Source: Rhynchopus sp. YZ270_cl-10 (taxonomy: Eukaryota; Euglenozoa; Diplonemea; Diplonemida; Diplonemidae). Taken from it: a stretch of 64,000 bases of DNA. The position numbers were made by a program, and so were the translations under genes. The DNA lies in assembly GCA_964035575.1 (NCBI GenBank), contig OZ037875.1, positions 372,001 through 436,000 on the forward strand, given 5' to 3'. Of this stretch, positions 48,977 through 59,528 are shown piece after piece. A model generated the notes under the pieces. That model worked only from the letters and a program-made list of their open reading frames with translations, searched no databases and was not told the origin of the DNA. Within the stretch, counting starts at the first letter, position 1, and every line of letters starts with the position of its first letter.

Positions 48977-50890
48977 TCACCTCAACTGCGTAAACCTTAC
49001 GTCCGATGGTGCATAGTGCACACCACTCCCTGTTGTACAGTGACTTGCATTTGCAGAGGACATGCTGCCTGAGCCAACCCCACAGCCTACTGCAGGAGCA
49101 CCGTTTGCAAACCTGACACTTGGACCACCACAGGTATTTGGAATGTGACGCGGACCCGATGTCTGCAGCGCTGTTACATTCGGACGACCCTCTGGGGTCG
49201 GCGATGCACGCGGGGTCACTACGTTTGTTGTCCTTGCCCGCACACCCTGCACACCACCTTGCGCCCCTTGAGCCCACCACCCCGGAAGACCGTTCTCCTT
49301 CCCACCACGCTGTGTCTGGCTGCCACTCCTACTCCGCTTCTGGACCGGCCGCACTGTGCCTATTGTGTTCACATTGCCCCCACCGAGGCCTGGTGTCGAC
49401 GGGGCCTGAAGGTAGTGCGCCGGGTGCGACCACCCTCCTTCTGGGCCGGTCTGCCCACCCACACCCCCGGCTCTGGGCGACCTACCACGAAGACGCGCAG
49501 CTTGTGAGACGGATCGGCGGGGGGTGCTGTCACCACCCGCACCACCACCACCACTAGCCGCAGTAGCAACGCTTCCACCAGACCCCCGCCTCTTGGGTGT
49601 GGTATGTCTCGACCTTGAAGCCGTCCTCGAAGCTGTGGATGAATTGGATGCGGACCGCCGACGTGCACGGAGTGGGAGCTGCGGCGGCTGTGGTGGCGGT
49701 GGGGCTTCGGTGGCGTGTTGTGGTTGCTGCTGTTGCTGCTCAGCCGCACGCTCCATATCGCAGAGGAACGCTTGCTGCGGCCCCAGGACCGATCCAGGCC
49801 GGCAGATGCGAAGCCACCCCATCGCCTCGCGTGCAGAAAACCCATACACCTGCATCATACGCAGTGCGATGAGCGTCCCTGTCCGCCCAAGACCTGCCTT
49901 GCAGTGCACCGCTAACACCCGTTTCCGCCCCTGCTGTGATTCGTATAGCGCTAGAAAGCGCTCCACAATGCTCCGTGATGGTGTGCTCCCGTCTGGGAAG
50001 AAGAGGTCGACAAACTCAAACCCAGCAGAGGTGAATTGCTGTGCGTCGTAGAACGCTTCGTTCAGGCGTACTATGGTCGTCACCCCTAAGGCACGAAACA
50101 GTTGCACATACTGCGGTACTGTGTACACCGTATGCGGCCCGCCTGGCCCAGAGAACGCCAAAGACTCGCCAGGAACAATCCAATTCCAGTCTCCGTTGAC
50201 GATTTGCTCGGAGGCTTCGTAGGCTAGAGGGTCGAAGTTGGTCATATCCACCCAACGGTGCAGTACTATCGCTCTGTGCACACCACACACCACATCCGAG
50301 AGCGTCAAGCCGAAGGGCGGGTCTGCTTCACTATGGCCCCCTGGAGAGGCATCGAGGAAGGGTGTCCAGCAGTGTGCCCAGTTGCTTACACGTTGCAGAG
50401 CGTCCTGGGGCGGCATGCCCACGCGGAGTACTGCATAAAGAGCAGCAAGGCACGATGCGTTGGTGGCTGCTTGTCTGTCGTGGAACATGCTGTACATGTA
50501 AATGCTGCGTCCGGTGTTGCTTGGGTCGTGTAGTTTTGCATCGACCAGGTCAAGGAAGCGCTTAGTCTTCGCCAAATGTAGTGGGCCAAAGTCTTCAAAA
50601 AAGGATTCGTATAAAAGCGACGTATCAACACTAAAGTAGTGGCTGCGTTGTGTGTCATGGGGCTGGGCCGCGACCAGAACGAAAAAGAGCCTCTGTGGAA
50701 CGATCTCTGACGCACGCCCGGGTGGCTGTTTTGCAGTTGGTTGGGGCTGCGTGGGCGGATCTGCTTGTTGTGTCTGTCTACGCACTGCATTCGGCGCTGG
50801 TTGCTGTTGCATGTGTCCACGGCGTCCTCCATAGAGTTCCTGAAATGTTACTCTCGGGTCGTGAATCGGGGCAGTACCATGCGATGCCAT
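48977..50890 (-). CDS. CDC14: CDC14-type dual-specificity phosphatase
   Basis: 637 residues from the ATG at 50890. The N-terminal pseudo-phosphatase domain (about 35-215) is followed by the catalytic domain. It has LFFPDGSTPS with Asp about 300 as general acid and VHCKAGLGRTGT with Cys about 330 and Arg about 336 (HCx5R), then ICRPGSVLGPQQAFL. These match CDC14 closely. CDC14 removes phosphate from Ser-Pro sites of CDK targets and acts in mitotic exit, cytokinesis or cilia. A roughly 270-residue Ser/Arg/Gly-rich tail (about 370-637) has SRSGSQTQRGG and RRRSAS motifs but no clear NES. The polyglutamine-rich N-terminus includes MQQQPAPN. The start follows a long CT-rich tract ending TTACAG. Confidence 0.93.
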   Translation of the reverse strand: MASHGTAPIHDPRVTFQELYGGRRGHMQQQPAPNAVRRQTQQADPPTQPQPTAKQPPGRASEIVPQRLFFVLVAAQPHDTQRSHYFSVDTSLLYESFFEDFGPLHLAKTKRFLDLVDAKLHDPSNTGRSIYMYSMFHDRQAATNASCLAALYAVLRVGMPPQDALQRVSNWAHCWTPFLDASPGGHSEADPPFGLTLSDVVCGVHRAIVLHRWVDMTNFDPLAYEASEQIVNGDWNWIVPGESLAFSGPGGPHTVYTVPQYVQLFRALGVTTIVRLNEAFYDAQQFTSAGFEFVDLFFPDGSTPSRSIVERFLALYESQQGRKRVLAVHCKAGLGRTGTLIALRMMQVYGFSAREAMGWLRICRPGSVLGPQQAFLCDMERAAEQQQQQPQHATEAPPPPQPPQLPLRARRRSASNSSTASRTASRSRHTTPKRRGSGGSVATAASGGGGAGGDSTPRRSVSQAARLRGRSPRAGGVGGQTGPEGGWSHPAHYLQAPSTPGLGGGNVNTIGTVRPVQKRSRSGSQTQRGGKENGLPGWWAQGAQGGVQGVRARTTNVVTPRASPTPEGRPNVTALQTSGPRHIPNTCGGPSVRFANGAPAVGCGVGSGSMSSANASHCTTGSGVHYAPSDVRFTQLR

Positions 50891-50922
50891 AGTGTAGCCC
50901 AATAACACCGTACTCCCCACTT

Positions 50923-50995
50923 CTGTAACGTATGTGGGGGAGCGGATAAGGGGTGAAAGGGATAGTCGGAGGGGAGAGGTGTGGGGGATAGTCGT
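50923..50995 (-). promoter_or_regulatory. Pyrimidine tract plus AG before CDC14
   Basis: On the minus strand CCCCACACCTCTCCCCTCC runs on through CTTATCCGCTCCCCCAC and ends ACGTTACAG, 32 bases before the ATG. Confidence 0.5.
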
Positions 50996-51704
50996 AAAAT
51001 AGGCTGAGGTTTTCGATCAATAAAAATGATGTCTGGTGCGTAAATTAGTAAAAAACCGAAATAAATGAAAAGAGGTAGCAGAGACCTATACAACGCTGAC
51101 ACTGCTTTGTCGACCGTTCCTTTCCGAGGGTCTAACACCAACAAACACAAACAGCATTTCTGCAGGAGCAGGGAATGCGCGTGTGCCGGAATGAGATGGT
51201 GCGGGAAACGGTGAAGCAAAGGCAGGGGTCAGAGGAGGCAGGGCAGGCTGCTGACGTTATGCCATGACGCATAAGCGAACGGGACCCGCCGCACAACACC
51301 CGAAACAAAAAAAAAAAAAGGATATCCGGGGGTGAAGACAGTGGATCAAACAAACAGCAAAAGAAAGAGAACACAACATTTTCCAGATGGGTGTGCATGT
51401 GGACACATGGACACTCATCCTGCAAAAAGTGGAGCAAACAGTGCAAACACCTCATTAAAGGGTGAGACACACGAAACAACGAAAACGCTCTGAAACGCGA
51501 ACCCCATGGGCACATCGCATCTCCGAGAGGAAGAAAACAACAAACGAGTTTAAGAAAGTCAAGAAAAAGCTCAGTGTTTTACGTGAAAGCGGAAGAGAAC
51601 GAGAAAGAGAAAGGACAAGGCGTTTGTTAGAAGAGACAACTTCGTCGACAGTAAAGTCGAAGTATAATCGACCACGGCACCACACCACAGCACACCACAG
51701 CACA

Positions 51705-52844
51705 TCAGTTCTCCAACTTCTTCAATGCCCTTGGTGTGTGGTGGTTCACCGGACGTGGCGACGTCGACGGTGACGGTGCGCTGGAGTACCCGGCACGTGC
51801 ATTCGGTGCACCCACGGCAGGAGGAGCAGACCGCTTTTTGTGTGGCTCCGCCGTCTCCTCCTCCTCCACAAACGGCACATCTTCGATCGGTGCGAAGGAC
51901 GGCGCCAGGTCGTTGTCCGCGGGAGAGAGGTTGCTGTCTCCAGGAGACAGGTTGCTGTCCGCAGGAGACAGGTTCTCCGAGGACATGAACGAGCGCAGGC
52001 TCGACGCACTCGACGCACCGGGGGAGAGCAGCCTCTCGGATCCCTGCTTCTTCAGCGTACGCCCACGGTAGAGCAGCTGCAGAAGCACACGGAACTCCCT
52101 GCGTGTGATGCTTTCGTTGTCCTGCACTTCGTAGGTCACTGGCAGGCCACGCGAGCTCTTGTATGCCTCAACGACAGCACGTGACAGGTACATGTCATCG
52201 TCGATCCTCACAAAGCGCACCACTGCAGGCGCCACTGCAGACAGCGGCATCAGATCCGTGCGTGCGTGTCTGAACTCCACAAAGATTGCGTTACGCTGGT
52301 CGGTGTGCTGCTGCGACCTGCTGTGCGGGATCTTCGCTGCCATGTGGCTCCACTGCAGCGGGTCGATCGGGGTGAAGGGTGCGCAGTCCTCATCCCCACA
52401 CATCGACGACCCCATGCTTCCCACAGAGAGCACACTCCCAACAGGACGCAGCGGCATCACACCTTCGCTTGCAACACGTGCCAGGTTCGGGCTGGAAAGC
52501 GTTCTGAGCGAGCCTGTCGCAGTGCGCTTCAGGTAGCGTCCACTCGACATCGTCTCCAGCATCTTCTTGAACTCCCAGCGTGTGACACGCGTTGCCTGGT
52601 ACTTTGCCTTCGTGAGTGTGTCAATCCCCTTGACGGTGAGGTACGCCTGCTCCGTCACGTCGTCCAGGTCGAGGTTGTGTGTCTTCCCCTTCAAACACGC
52701 GTTCACCGCCTTGGCAACGTCTGCAAGGGAAAGCGTCTCGCTCGACGCCATCTTTGCGAAGATCCCGGCACGCGCCTTCACGTCAGCGCTGCTCGACGAC
52801 ATGGGGAGTGCGCCTGCCAGCACGGAGACGTCGCATGTCTGCAT
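51705..52844 (-). CDS. Arrayed calflagin-like repeat protein, copy 1
   Basis: 379 residues. Two related modules of about 77 residues (24-100 and 184-261) share the form 'IF-x-K/E-F ... V-x-x-A-V ... A-Y ... TR-x-EF-x-x-x-L-x-x-L'. The pattern and its 'EFRVLL' ending resemble the EF-hand-like unit of kinetoplastid flagellar calcium-binding proteins (calflagins), but the acidic Ca2+-loop residues are missing (ASSETLSLADV, RHARTDLMPLSAV). Between and after the modules are Ser-rich linkers. NLSPADS is repeated three times near 291-312 and could be Ser-Pro phosphorylated. There is no signal peptide, no membrane segment and no N-terminal MG acylation signal. The role is unknown; a flagellar or cytoskeletal part is a guess. 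The array suggests a high demand for product. Confidence 0.85.
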   Translation of the reverse strand: MQTCDVSVLAGALPMSSSSADVKARAGIFAKMASSETLSLADVAKAVNACLKGKTHNLDLDDVTEQAYLTVKGIDTLTKAKYQATRVTRWEFKKMLETMSSGRYLKRTATGSLRTLSSPNLARVASEGVMPLRPVGSVLSVGSMGSSMCGDEDCAPFTPIDPLQWSHMAAKIPHSRSQQHTDQRNAIFVEFRHARTDLMPLSAVAPAVVRFVRIDDDMYLSRAVVEAYKSSRGLPVTYEVQDNESITRREFRVLLQLLYRGRTLKKQGSERLLSPGASSASSLRSFMSSENLSPADSNLSPGDSNLSPADNDLAPSFAPIEDVPFVEEEETAEPHKKRSAPPAVGAPNARAGYSSAPSPSTSPRPVNHHTPRALKKLEN

Positions 52845-53660
52845 TGTTTGCTGGTTGCTGGTTGTCTCTTCTTTTCTTTTCTGTTCTTGTCTTTGTCTTA
52901 ACCTGTTAAGTTGCTTGGGTTTTTGTGTAAATAAAAATGTGTAGAATCTGCGTGCAGTGTGGTGTCAACAGGAAAGCAGGGTGTGTCAGCTCGCAAAATG
53001 AGGGGAGGGGGTATTTTCGTTTTCGATAACAGACGCCCACCCCACTCCGCCCCACCCTTGCTTTGTCGACCGTTCCTTTCCGTGGGTCTAACACCAACAA
53101 ACACAAACAGCATTTCTGCAGGAGCAGGGAATGCGCGTGTGCCGGAATGAGATGGTGCGGGAAACGGTGAAGCAAAGGCAGGGGTCAGAGGAGGCAGGGC
53201 AGGCTGCTGACGTTATGCCATGACGCATAAGCGAACGGGACCCGCCGCACAACACCCGAAACAAAAAAAAAAAAAGGATATCCGGGGGTGAAGACAGTGG
53301 ATCAAACAAACAGCAAAAGAAAGAGAACACAACATTTTCCAGATGGGTGTGCATGTGGACACATGGACACTCATCCTGCAAAAAGTGGAGCAAACAGTGC
53401 AAACACCTCATTAAAGGGTGAGACACACGAAACAACGAAAACGCTCTGAAACGCGAACCCCATGGGCACATCGCATCTCCGAGAGGAAGAAAACAACAAA
53501 CGAGTTTAAGAAAGTCAAGAAAAAGCTCAGTGTTTTACGTGAAAGCGGAAGAGAACGAGAAAGAGAAAGGACAAGGCGTTTGTTAGAAGAGACAACTTCG
53601 TCGACAGTAAAGTCGAAGTATAATCGACCACGGCACCACACCACAGCACACCACAGCACA

Positions 53661-54800
53661 TCAGTTCTCCAACTTCTTCAATGCCCTTGGTGTGTGGTGG
53701 TTCACCGGACGTGGCGACGTCGACGGTGACGGTGCGCTGGAGTACCCGGCACGTGCATTCGGTGCACCCACGGCAGGAGGAGCAGACCGCTTTTTGTGTG
53801 GCTCCGCCGTCTCCTCCTCCTCCACAAACGGCACATCTTCGATCGGTGCGAAGGACGGCGCCAGGTCGTTGTCCGCGGGAGAGAGGTTGCTGTCTCCAGG
53901 AGACAGGTTGCTGTCCGCAGGAGACAGGTTCTCCGAGGACATGAACGAGCGCAGGCTCGACGCACTCGACGCACCGGGGGAGAGCAGCCTCTCGGATCCC
54001 TGCTTCTTCAGCGTACGCCCACGGTAGAGCAGCTGCAGAAGCACACGGAACTCCCTGCGTGTGATGCTTTCGTTGTCCTGCACTTCGTAGGTCACTGGCA
54101 GGCCACGCGAGCTCTTGTATGCCTCAACGACAGCACGTGACAGGTACATGTCATCGTCGATCCTCACAAAGCGCACCACTGCAGGCGCCACTGCAGACAG
54201 CGGCATCAGATCCGTGCGTGCGTGTCTGAACTCCACAAAGATTGCGTTACGCTGGTCGGTGTGCTGCTGCGACCTGCTGTGCGGGATCTTCGCTGCCATG
54301 TGGCTCCACTGCAGCGGGTCGATCGGGGTGAAGGGTGCGCAGTCCTCATCCCCACACATCGACGACCCCATGCTTCCCACAGAGAGCACACTCCCAACAG
54401 GACGCAGCGGCATCACACCTTCGCTTGCAACACGTGCCAGGTTCGGGCTGGAAAGCGTTCTGAGCGAGCCTGTCGCAGTGCGCTTCAGGTAGCGTCCACT
54501 CGACATCGTCTCCAGCATCTTCTTGAACTCCCAGCGTGTGACACGCGTTGCCTGGTACTTTGCCTTCGTGAGTGTGTCAATCCCCTTGACGGTGAGGTAC
54601 GCCTGCTCCGTCACGTCGTCCAGGTCGAGGTTGTGTGTCTTCCCCTTCAAACACGCGTTCACCGCCTTGGCAACGTCTGCAAGGGAAAGCGTCTCGCTCG
54701 ACGCCATCTTTGCGAAGATCCCGGCACGCGCCTTCACGTCAGCGCTGCTCGACGACATGGGGAGTGCGCCTGCCAGCACGGAGACGTCGCATGTCTGCAT
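53661..54800 (-). CDS. Arrayed calflagin-like repeat protein, copy 2
   Basis: Protein identical to copy 1. The upstream flank is the standard inter-unit spacer. Confidence 0.85.
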   Translation of the reverse strand: MQTCDVSVLAGALPMSSSSADVKARAGIFAKMASSETLSLADVAKAVNACLKGKTHNLDLDDVTEQAYLTVKGIDTLTKAKYQATRVTRWEFKKMLETMSSGRYLKRTATGSLRTLSSPNLARVASEGVMPLRPVGSVLSVGSMGSSMCGDEDCAPFTPIDPLQWSHMAAKIPHSRSQQHTDQRNAIFVEFRHARTDLMPLSAVAPAVVRFVRIDDDMYLSRAVVEAYKSSRGLPVTYEVQDNESITRREFRVLLQLLYRGRTLKKQGSERLLSPGASSASSLRSFMSSENLSPADSNLSPGDSNLSPADNDLAPSFAPIEDVPFVEEEETAEPHKKRSAPPAVGAPNARAGYSSAPSPSTSPRPVNHHTPRALKKLEN

Positions 54801-55616
54801 TGTTTGCTGGTTGCTGGTTGTCTCTTCTTTTCTTTTCTGTTCTTGTCTTTGTCTTAACCTGTTAAGTTGCTTGGGTTTTTGTGTAAATAAAAATGTGTAG
54901 AATCTGCGTGCAGTGTGGTGTCAACAGGAAAGCAGGGTGTGTCAGCTCGCAAAATGAGGGGAGGGGGTATTTTCGTTTTCGATAACAGACGCCCACCCCA
55001 CTCCGCCCCACCCTTGCTTTGTCGACCGTTCCTTTCCGTGGGTCTAACACCAACAAACACAAACAGCATTTCTGCAGGAGCAGGGAATGCGCGTGTGCCG
55101 GAATGAGATGGTGCGGGAAACGGTGAAGCAAAGGCAGGGGTCAGAGGAGGCAGGGCAGGCTGCTGACGTTATGCCATGACGCATAAGCGAACGGGACCCG
55201 CCGCACAACACCCGAAACAAAAAAAAAAAAAGGATATCCGGGGGTGAAGACAGTGGATCAAACAAACAGCAAAAGAAAGAGAACACAACATTTTCCAGAT
55301 GGGTGTGCATGTGGACACATGGACACTCATCCTGCAAAAAGTGGAGCAAACAGTGCAAACACCTCATTAAAGGGTGAGACACACGAAACAACGAAAACGC
55401 TCTGAAACGCGAACCCCATGGGCACATCGCATCTCCGAGAGGAAGAAAACAACAAACGAGTTTAAGAAAGTCAAGAAAAAGCTCAGTGTTTTACGTGAAA
55501 GCGGAAGAGAACGAGAAAGAGAAAGGACAAGGCGTTTGTTAGAAGAGACAACTTCGTCGACAGTAAAGTCGAAGTATAATCGACCACGGCACCACACCAC
55601 AGCACACCACAGCACA

Positions 55617-56756
55617 TCAGTTCTCCAACTTCTTCAATGCCCTTGGTGTGTGGTGGTTCACCGGACGTGGCGACGTCGACGGTGACGGTGCGCTGGAGTA
55701 CCCGGCACGTGCATTCGGTGCACCCACGGCAGGAGGAGCAGACCGCTTTTTGTGTGGCTCCGCCGTCTCCTCCTCCTCCACAAACGGCACATCTTCGATC
55801 GGTGCGAAGGACGGCGCCAGGTCGTTGTCCGCGGGAGAGAGGTTGCTGTCTCCAGGAGACAGGTTGCTGTCCGCAGGAGACAGGTTCTCCGAGGACATGA
55901 ACGAGCGCAGGCTCGACGCACTCGACGCACCGGGGGAGAGCAGCCTCTCGGATCCCTGCTTCTTCAGCGTACGCCCACGGTAGAGCAGCTGCAGAAGCAC
56001 ACGGAACTCCCTGCGTGTGATGCTTTCGTTGTCCTGCACTTCGTAGGTCACTGGCAGGCCACGCGAGCTCTTGTATGCCTCAACGACAGCACGTGACAGG
56101 TACATGTCATCGTCGATCCTCACAAAGCGCACCACTGCAGGCGCCACTGCAGACAGCGGCATCAGATCCGTGCGTGCGTGTCTGAACTCCACAAAGATTG
56201 CGTTACGCTGGTCGGTGTGCTGCTGCGACCTGCTGTGCGGGATCTTCGCTGCCATGTGGCTCCACTGCAGCGGGTCGATCGGGGTGAAGGGTGCGCAGTC
56301 CTCATCCCCACACATCGACGACCCCATGCTTCCCACAGAGAGCACACTCCCAACAGGACGCAGCGGCATCACACCTTCGCTTGCAACACGTGCCAGGTTC
56401 GGGCTGGAAAGCGTTCTGAGCGAGCCTGTCGCAGTGCGCTTCAGGTAGCGTCCACTCGACATCGTCTCCAGCATCTTCTTGAACTCCCAGCGTGTGACAC
56501 GCGTTGCCTGGTACTTTGCCTTCGTGAGTGTGTCAATCCCCTTGACGGTGAGGTACGCCTGCTCCGTCACGTCGTCCAGGTCGAGGTTGTGTGTCTTCCC
56601 CTTCAAACACGCGTTCACCGCCTTGGCAACGTCTGCAAGGGAAAGCGTCTCGCTCGACGCCATCTTTGCGAAGATCCCGGCACGCGCCTTCACGTCAGCG
56701 CTGCTCGACGACATGGGGAGTGCGCCTGCCAGCACGGAGACGTCGCATGTCTGCAT
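55617..56756 (-). CDS. Arrayed calflagin-like repeat protein, copy 3
   Basis: Protein identical to copies 1 and 2; no base difference noticed from copy 2. Confidence 0.85.
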   Translation of the reverse strand: MQTCDVSVLAGALPMSSSSADVKARAGIFAKMASSETLSLADVAKAVNACLKGKTHNLDLDDVTEQAYLTVKGIDTLTKAKYQATRVTRWEFKKMLETMSSGRYLKRTATGSLRTLSSPNLARVASEGVMPLRPVGSVLSVGSMGSSMCGDEDCAPFTPIDPLQWSHMAAKIPHSRSQQHTDQRNAIFVEFRHARTDLMPLSAVAPAVVRFVRIDDDMYLSRAVVEAYKSSRGLPVTYEVQDNESITRREFRVLLQLLYRGRTLKKQGSERLLSPGASSASSLRSFMSSENLSPADSNLSPGDSNLSPADNDLAPSFAPIEDVPFVEEEETAEPHKKRSAPPAVGAPNARAGYSSAPSPSTSPRPVNHHTPRALKKLEN

Positions 56757-57572
56757 TGTTTGCTGGTTGCTGGTTGTCTCTTCTTTTCTTTTCTGTTCTT
56801 GTCTTTGTCTTAACCTGTTAAGTTGCTTGGGTTTTTGTGTAAATAAAAATGTGTAGAATCTGCGTGCAGTGTGGTGTCAACAGGAAAGCAGGGTGTGTCA
56901 GCTCGCAAAATGAGGGGAGGGGGTATTTTCGTTTTCGATAACAGACGCCCACCCCACTCCGCCCCACCCTTGCTTTGTCGACCGTTCCTTTCCGTGGGTC
57001 TAACACCAACAAACACAAACAGCATTTCTGCAGGAGCAGGGAATGCGCGTGTGCCGGAATGAGATGGTGCGGGAAACGGTGAAGCAAAGGCAGGGGTCAG
57101 AGGAGGCAGGGCAGGCTGCTGACGTTATGCCATGACGCATAAGCGAACGGGACCCGCCGCACAACACCCGAAACAAAAAAAAAAAAAGGATATCCGGGGG
57201 TGAAGACAGTGGATCAAACAAACAGCAAAAGAAAGAGAACACAACATTTTCCAGATGGGTGTGCATGTGGACACATGGACACTCATCCTGCAAAAAGTGG
57301 AGCAAACAGTGCAAACACCTCATTAAAGGGTGAGACACACGAAACAACGAAAACGCTCTGAAACGCGAACCCCATGGGCACATCGCATCTCCGAGAGGAA
57401 GAAAACAACAAACGAGTTTAAGAAAGTCAAGAAAAAGCTCAGTGTTTTACGTGAAAGCGGAAGAGAACGAGAAAGAGAAAGGACAAGGCGTTTGTTAGAA
57501 GAGACAACTTCGTCGACAGTAAAGTCGAAGTATAATCGACCACGGCACCACACCACAGCACACCACAGCACA

Positions 57573-58712
57573 TCAGTTCTCCAACTTCTTCAATGCCCTT
57601 GGTGTGTGGTGGTTCACCGGACGTGGCGACGTCGACGGTGACGGTGCGCTGGAGTACCCGGCACGTGCATTCGGTGCACCCACGGCAGGAGGAGCAGACC
57701 GCTTTTTGTGTGGCTCCGCCGTCTCCTCCTCCTCCACAAACGGCACATCTTCGATCGGTGCGAAGGACGGCGCCAGGTCGTTGTCCGCGGGAGAGAGGTT
57801 GCTGTCTCCAGGAGACAGGTTGCTGTCCGCAGGAGACAGGTTCTCCGAGGACATGAACGAGCGCAGGCTCGACGCACTCGACGCACCGGGGGAGAGCAGC
57901 CTCTCGGATCCCTGCTTCTTCAGCGTACGCCCACGGTAGAGCAGCTGCAGAAGCACACGGAACTCCCTGCGTGTGATGCTTTCGTTGTCCTGCACTTCGT
58001 AGGTCACTGGCAGGCCACGCGAGCTCTTGTATGCCTCAACGACAGCACGTGACAGGTACATGTCATCGTCGATCCTCACAAAGCGCACCACTGCAGGCGC
58101 CACTGCAGACAGCGGCATCAGATCCGTGCGTGCGTGTCTGAACTCCACAAAGATTGCGTTACGCTGGTCGGTGTGCTGCTGCGACCTGCTGTGCGGGATC
58201 TTCGCTGCCATGTGGCTCCACTGCAGCGGGTCGATCGGGGTGAAGGGTGCGCAGTCCTCATCCCCACACATCGACGACCCCATGCTTCCCACAGAGAGCA
58301 CACTCCCAACAGGACGCAGCGGCATCACACCTTCGCTTGCAACACGTGCCAGGTTCGGGCTGGAAAGCGTTCTGAGCGAGCCTGTCGCAGTGCGCTTCAG
58401 GTAGCGTCCACTCGACATCGTCTCCAGCATCTTCTTGAACTCCCAGCGTGTGACACGCGTTGCCTGGTACTTTGCCTTCGTGAGTGTGTCAATCCCCTTG
58501 ACGGTGAGGTACGCCTGCTCCGTCACGTCGTCCAGGTCGAGGTTGTGTGTCTTCCCCTTCAAACACGCGTTCACCGCCTTGGCAACGTCTGCAAGGGAAA
58601 GCGTCTCGCTCGACGCCATCTTTGCGAAGATCCCGGCACGCGCCTTCACGTCAGCGCTGCTCGACGACATGGGGAGTGCGCCTGCCAGCACGGAGACGTC
58701 GCATGTCTGCAT
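57573..58712 (-). CDS. Arrayed calflagin-like repeat protein, copy 4
   Basis: Protein identical to the other copies; no base difference noticed from copy 2. Confidence 0.85.
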   Translation of the reverse strand: MQTCDVSVLAGALPMSSSSADVKARAGIFAKMASSETLSLADVAKAVNACLKGKTHNLDLDDVTEQAYLTVKGIDTLTKAKYQATRVTRWEFKKMLETMSSGRYLKRTATGSLRTLSSPNLARVASEGVMPLRPVGSVLSVGSMGSSMCGDEDCAPFTPIDPLQWSHMAAKIPHSRSQQHTDQRNAIFVEFRHARTDLMPLSAVAPAVVRFVRIDDDMYLSRAVVEAYKSSRGLPVTYEVQDNESITRREFRVLLQLLYRGRTLKKQGSERLLSPGASSASSLRSFMSSENLSPADSNLSPGDSNLSPADNDLAPSFAPIEDVPFVEEEETAEPHKKRSAPPAVGAPNARAGYSSAPSPSTSPRPVNHHTPRALKKLEN

Positions 58713-59528
58713 TGTTTGCTGGTTGCTGGTTGTCTCTTCTTTTCTTTTCTGTTCTTGTCTTTGTCTTAACCTGTTAAGTTGCTTGGGTTTTTGTGTAAAT
58801 AAAAATGTGTAGAATCTGCGTGCAGTGTGGTGTCAACAGGAAAGCAGGGTGTGTCAGCTCGCAAAATGAGGGGAGGGGGTATTTTCGTTTTCGATAACAG
58901 ACGCCCACCCCACTCCGCCCCACCCTTGCTTTGTCGACCGTTCCTTTCCGTGGGTCTAACACCAACAAACACAAACAGCATTTCTGCAGGAGCAGGGAAT
59001 GCGCGTGTGCCGGAATGAGATGGTGCGGGAAACGGTGAAGCAAAGGCAGGGGTCAGAGGAGGCAGGGCAGGCTGCTGACGTTATGCCATGACGCATAAGC
59101 GAACGGGACCCGCCGCACAACACCCGAAACAAAAAAAAAAAAAGGATATCCGGGGGTGAAGACAGTGGATCAAACAAACAGCAAAAGAAAGAGAACACAA
59201 CATTTTCCAGATGGGTGTGCATGTGGACACATGGACACTCATCCTGCAAAAAGTGGAGCAAACAGTGCAAACACCTCATTAAAGGGTGAGACACACGAAA
59301 CAACGAAAACGCTCTGAAACGCGAACCCCATGGGCACATCGCATCTCCGAGAGGAAGAAAACAACAAACGAGTTTAAGAAAGTCAAGAAAAAGCTCAGTG
59401 TTTTACGTGAAAGCGGAAGAGAACGAGAAAGAGAAAGGACAAGGCGTTTGTTAGAAGAGACAACTTCGTCGACAGTAAAGTCGAAGTATAATCGACCACG
59501 GCACCACACCACAGCACACCACAGCACA

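Noticed and set aside
51132-51515. Minus-strand 127-residue ORF in the array spacer
   Set aside because: Cys/Phe/Leu-rich without domain or regular periodicity; it is repeated only because the spacer is repeated.
52266-52901. Plus-strand 211-residue ORF repeated in every array unit
   Set aside because: Antisense to the 379-residue gene. Its conservation only reflects identity of the units.
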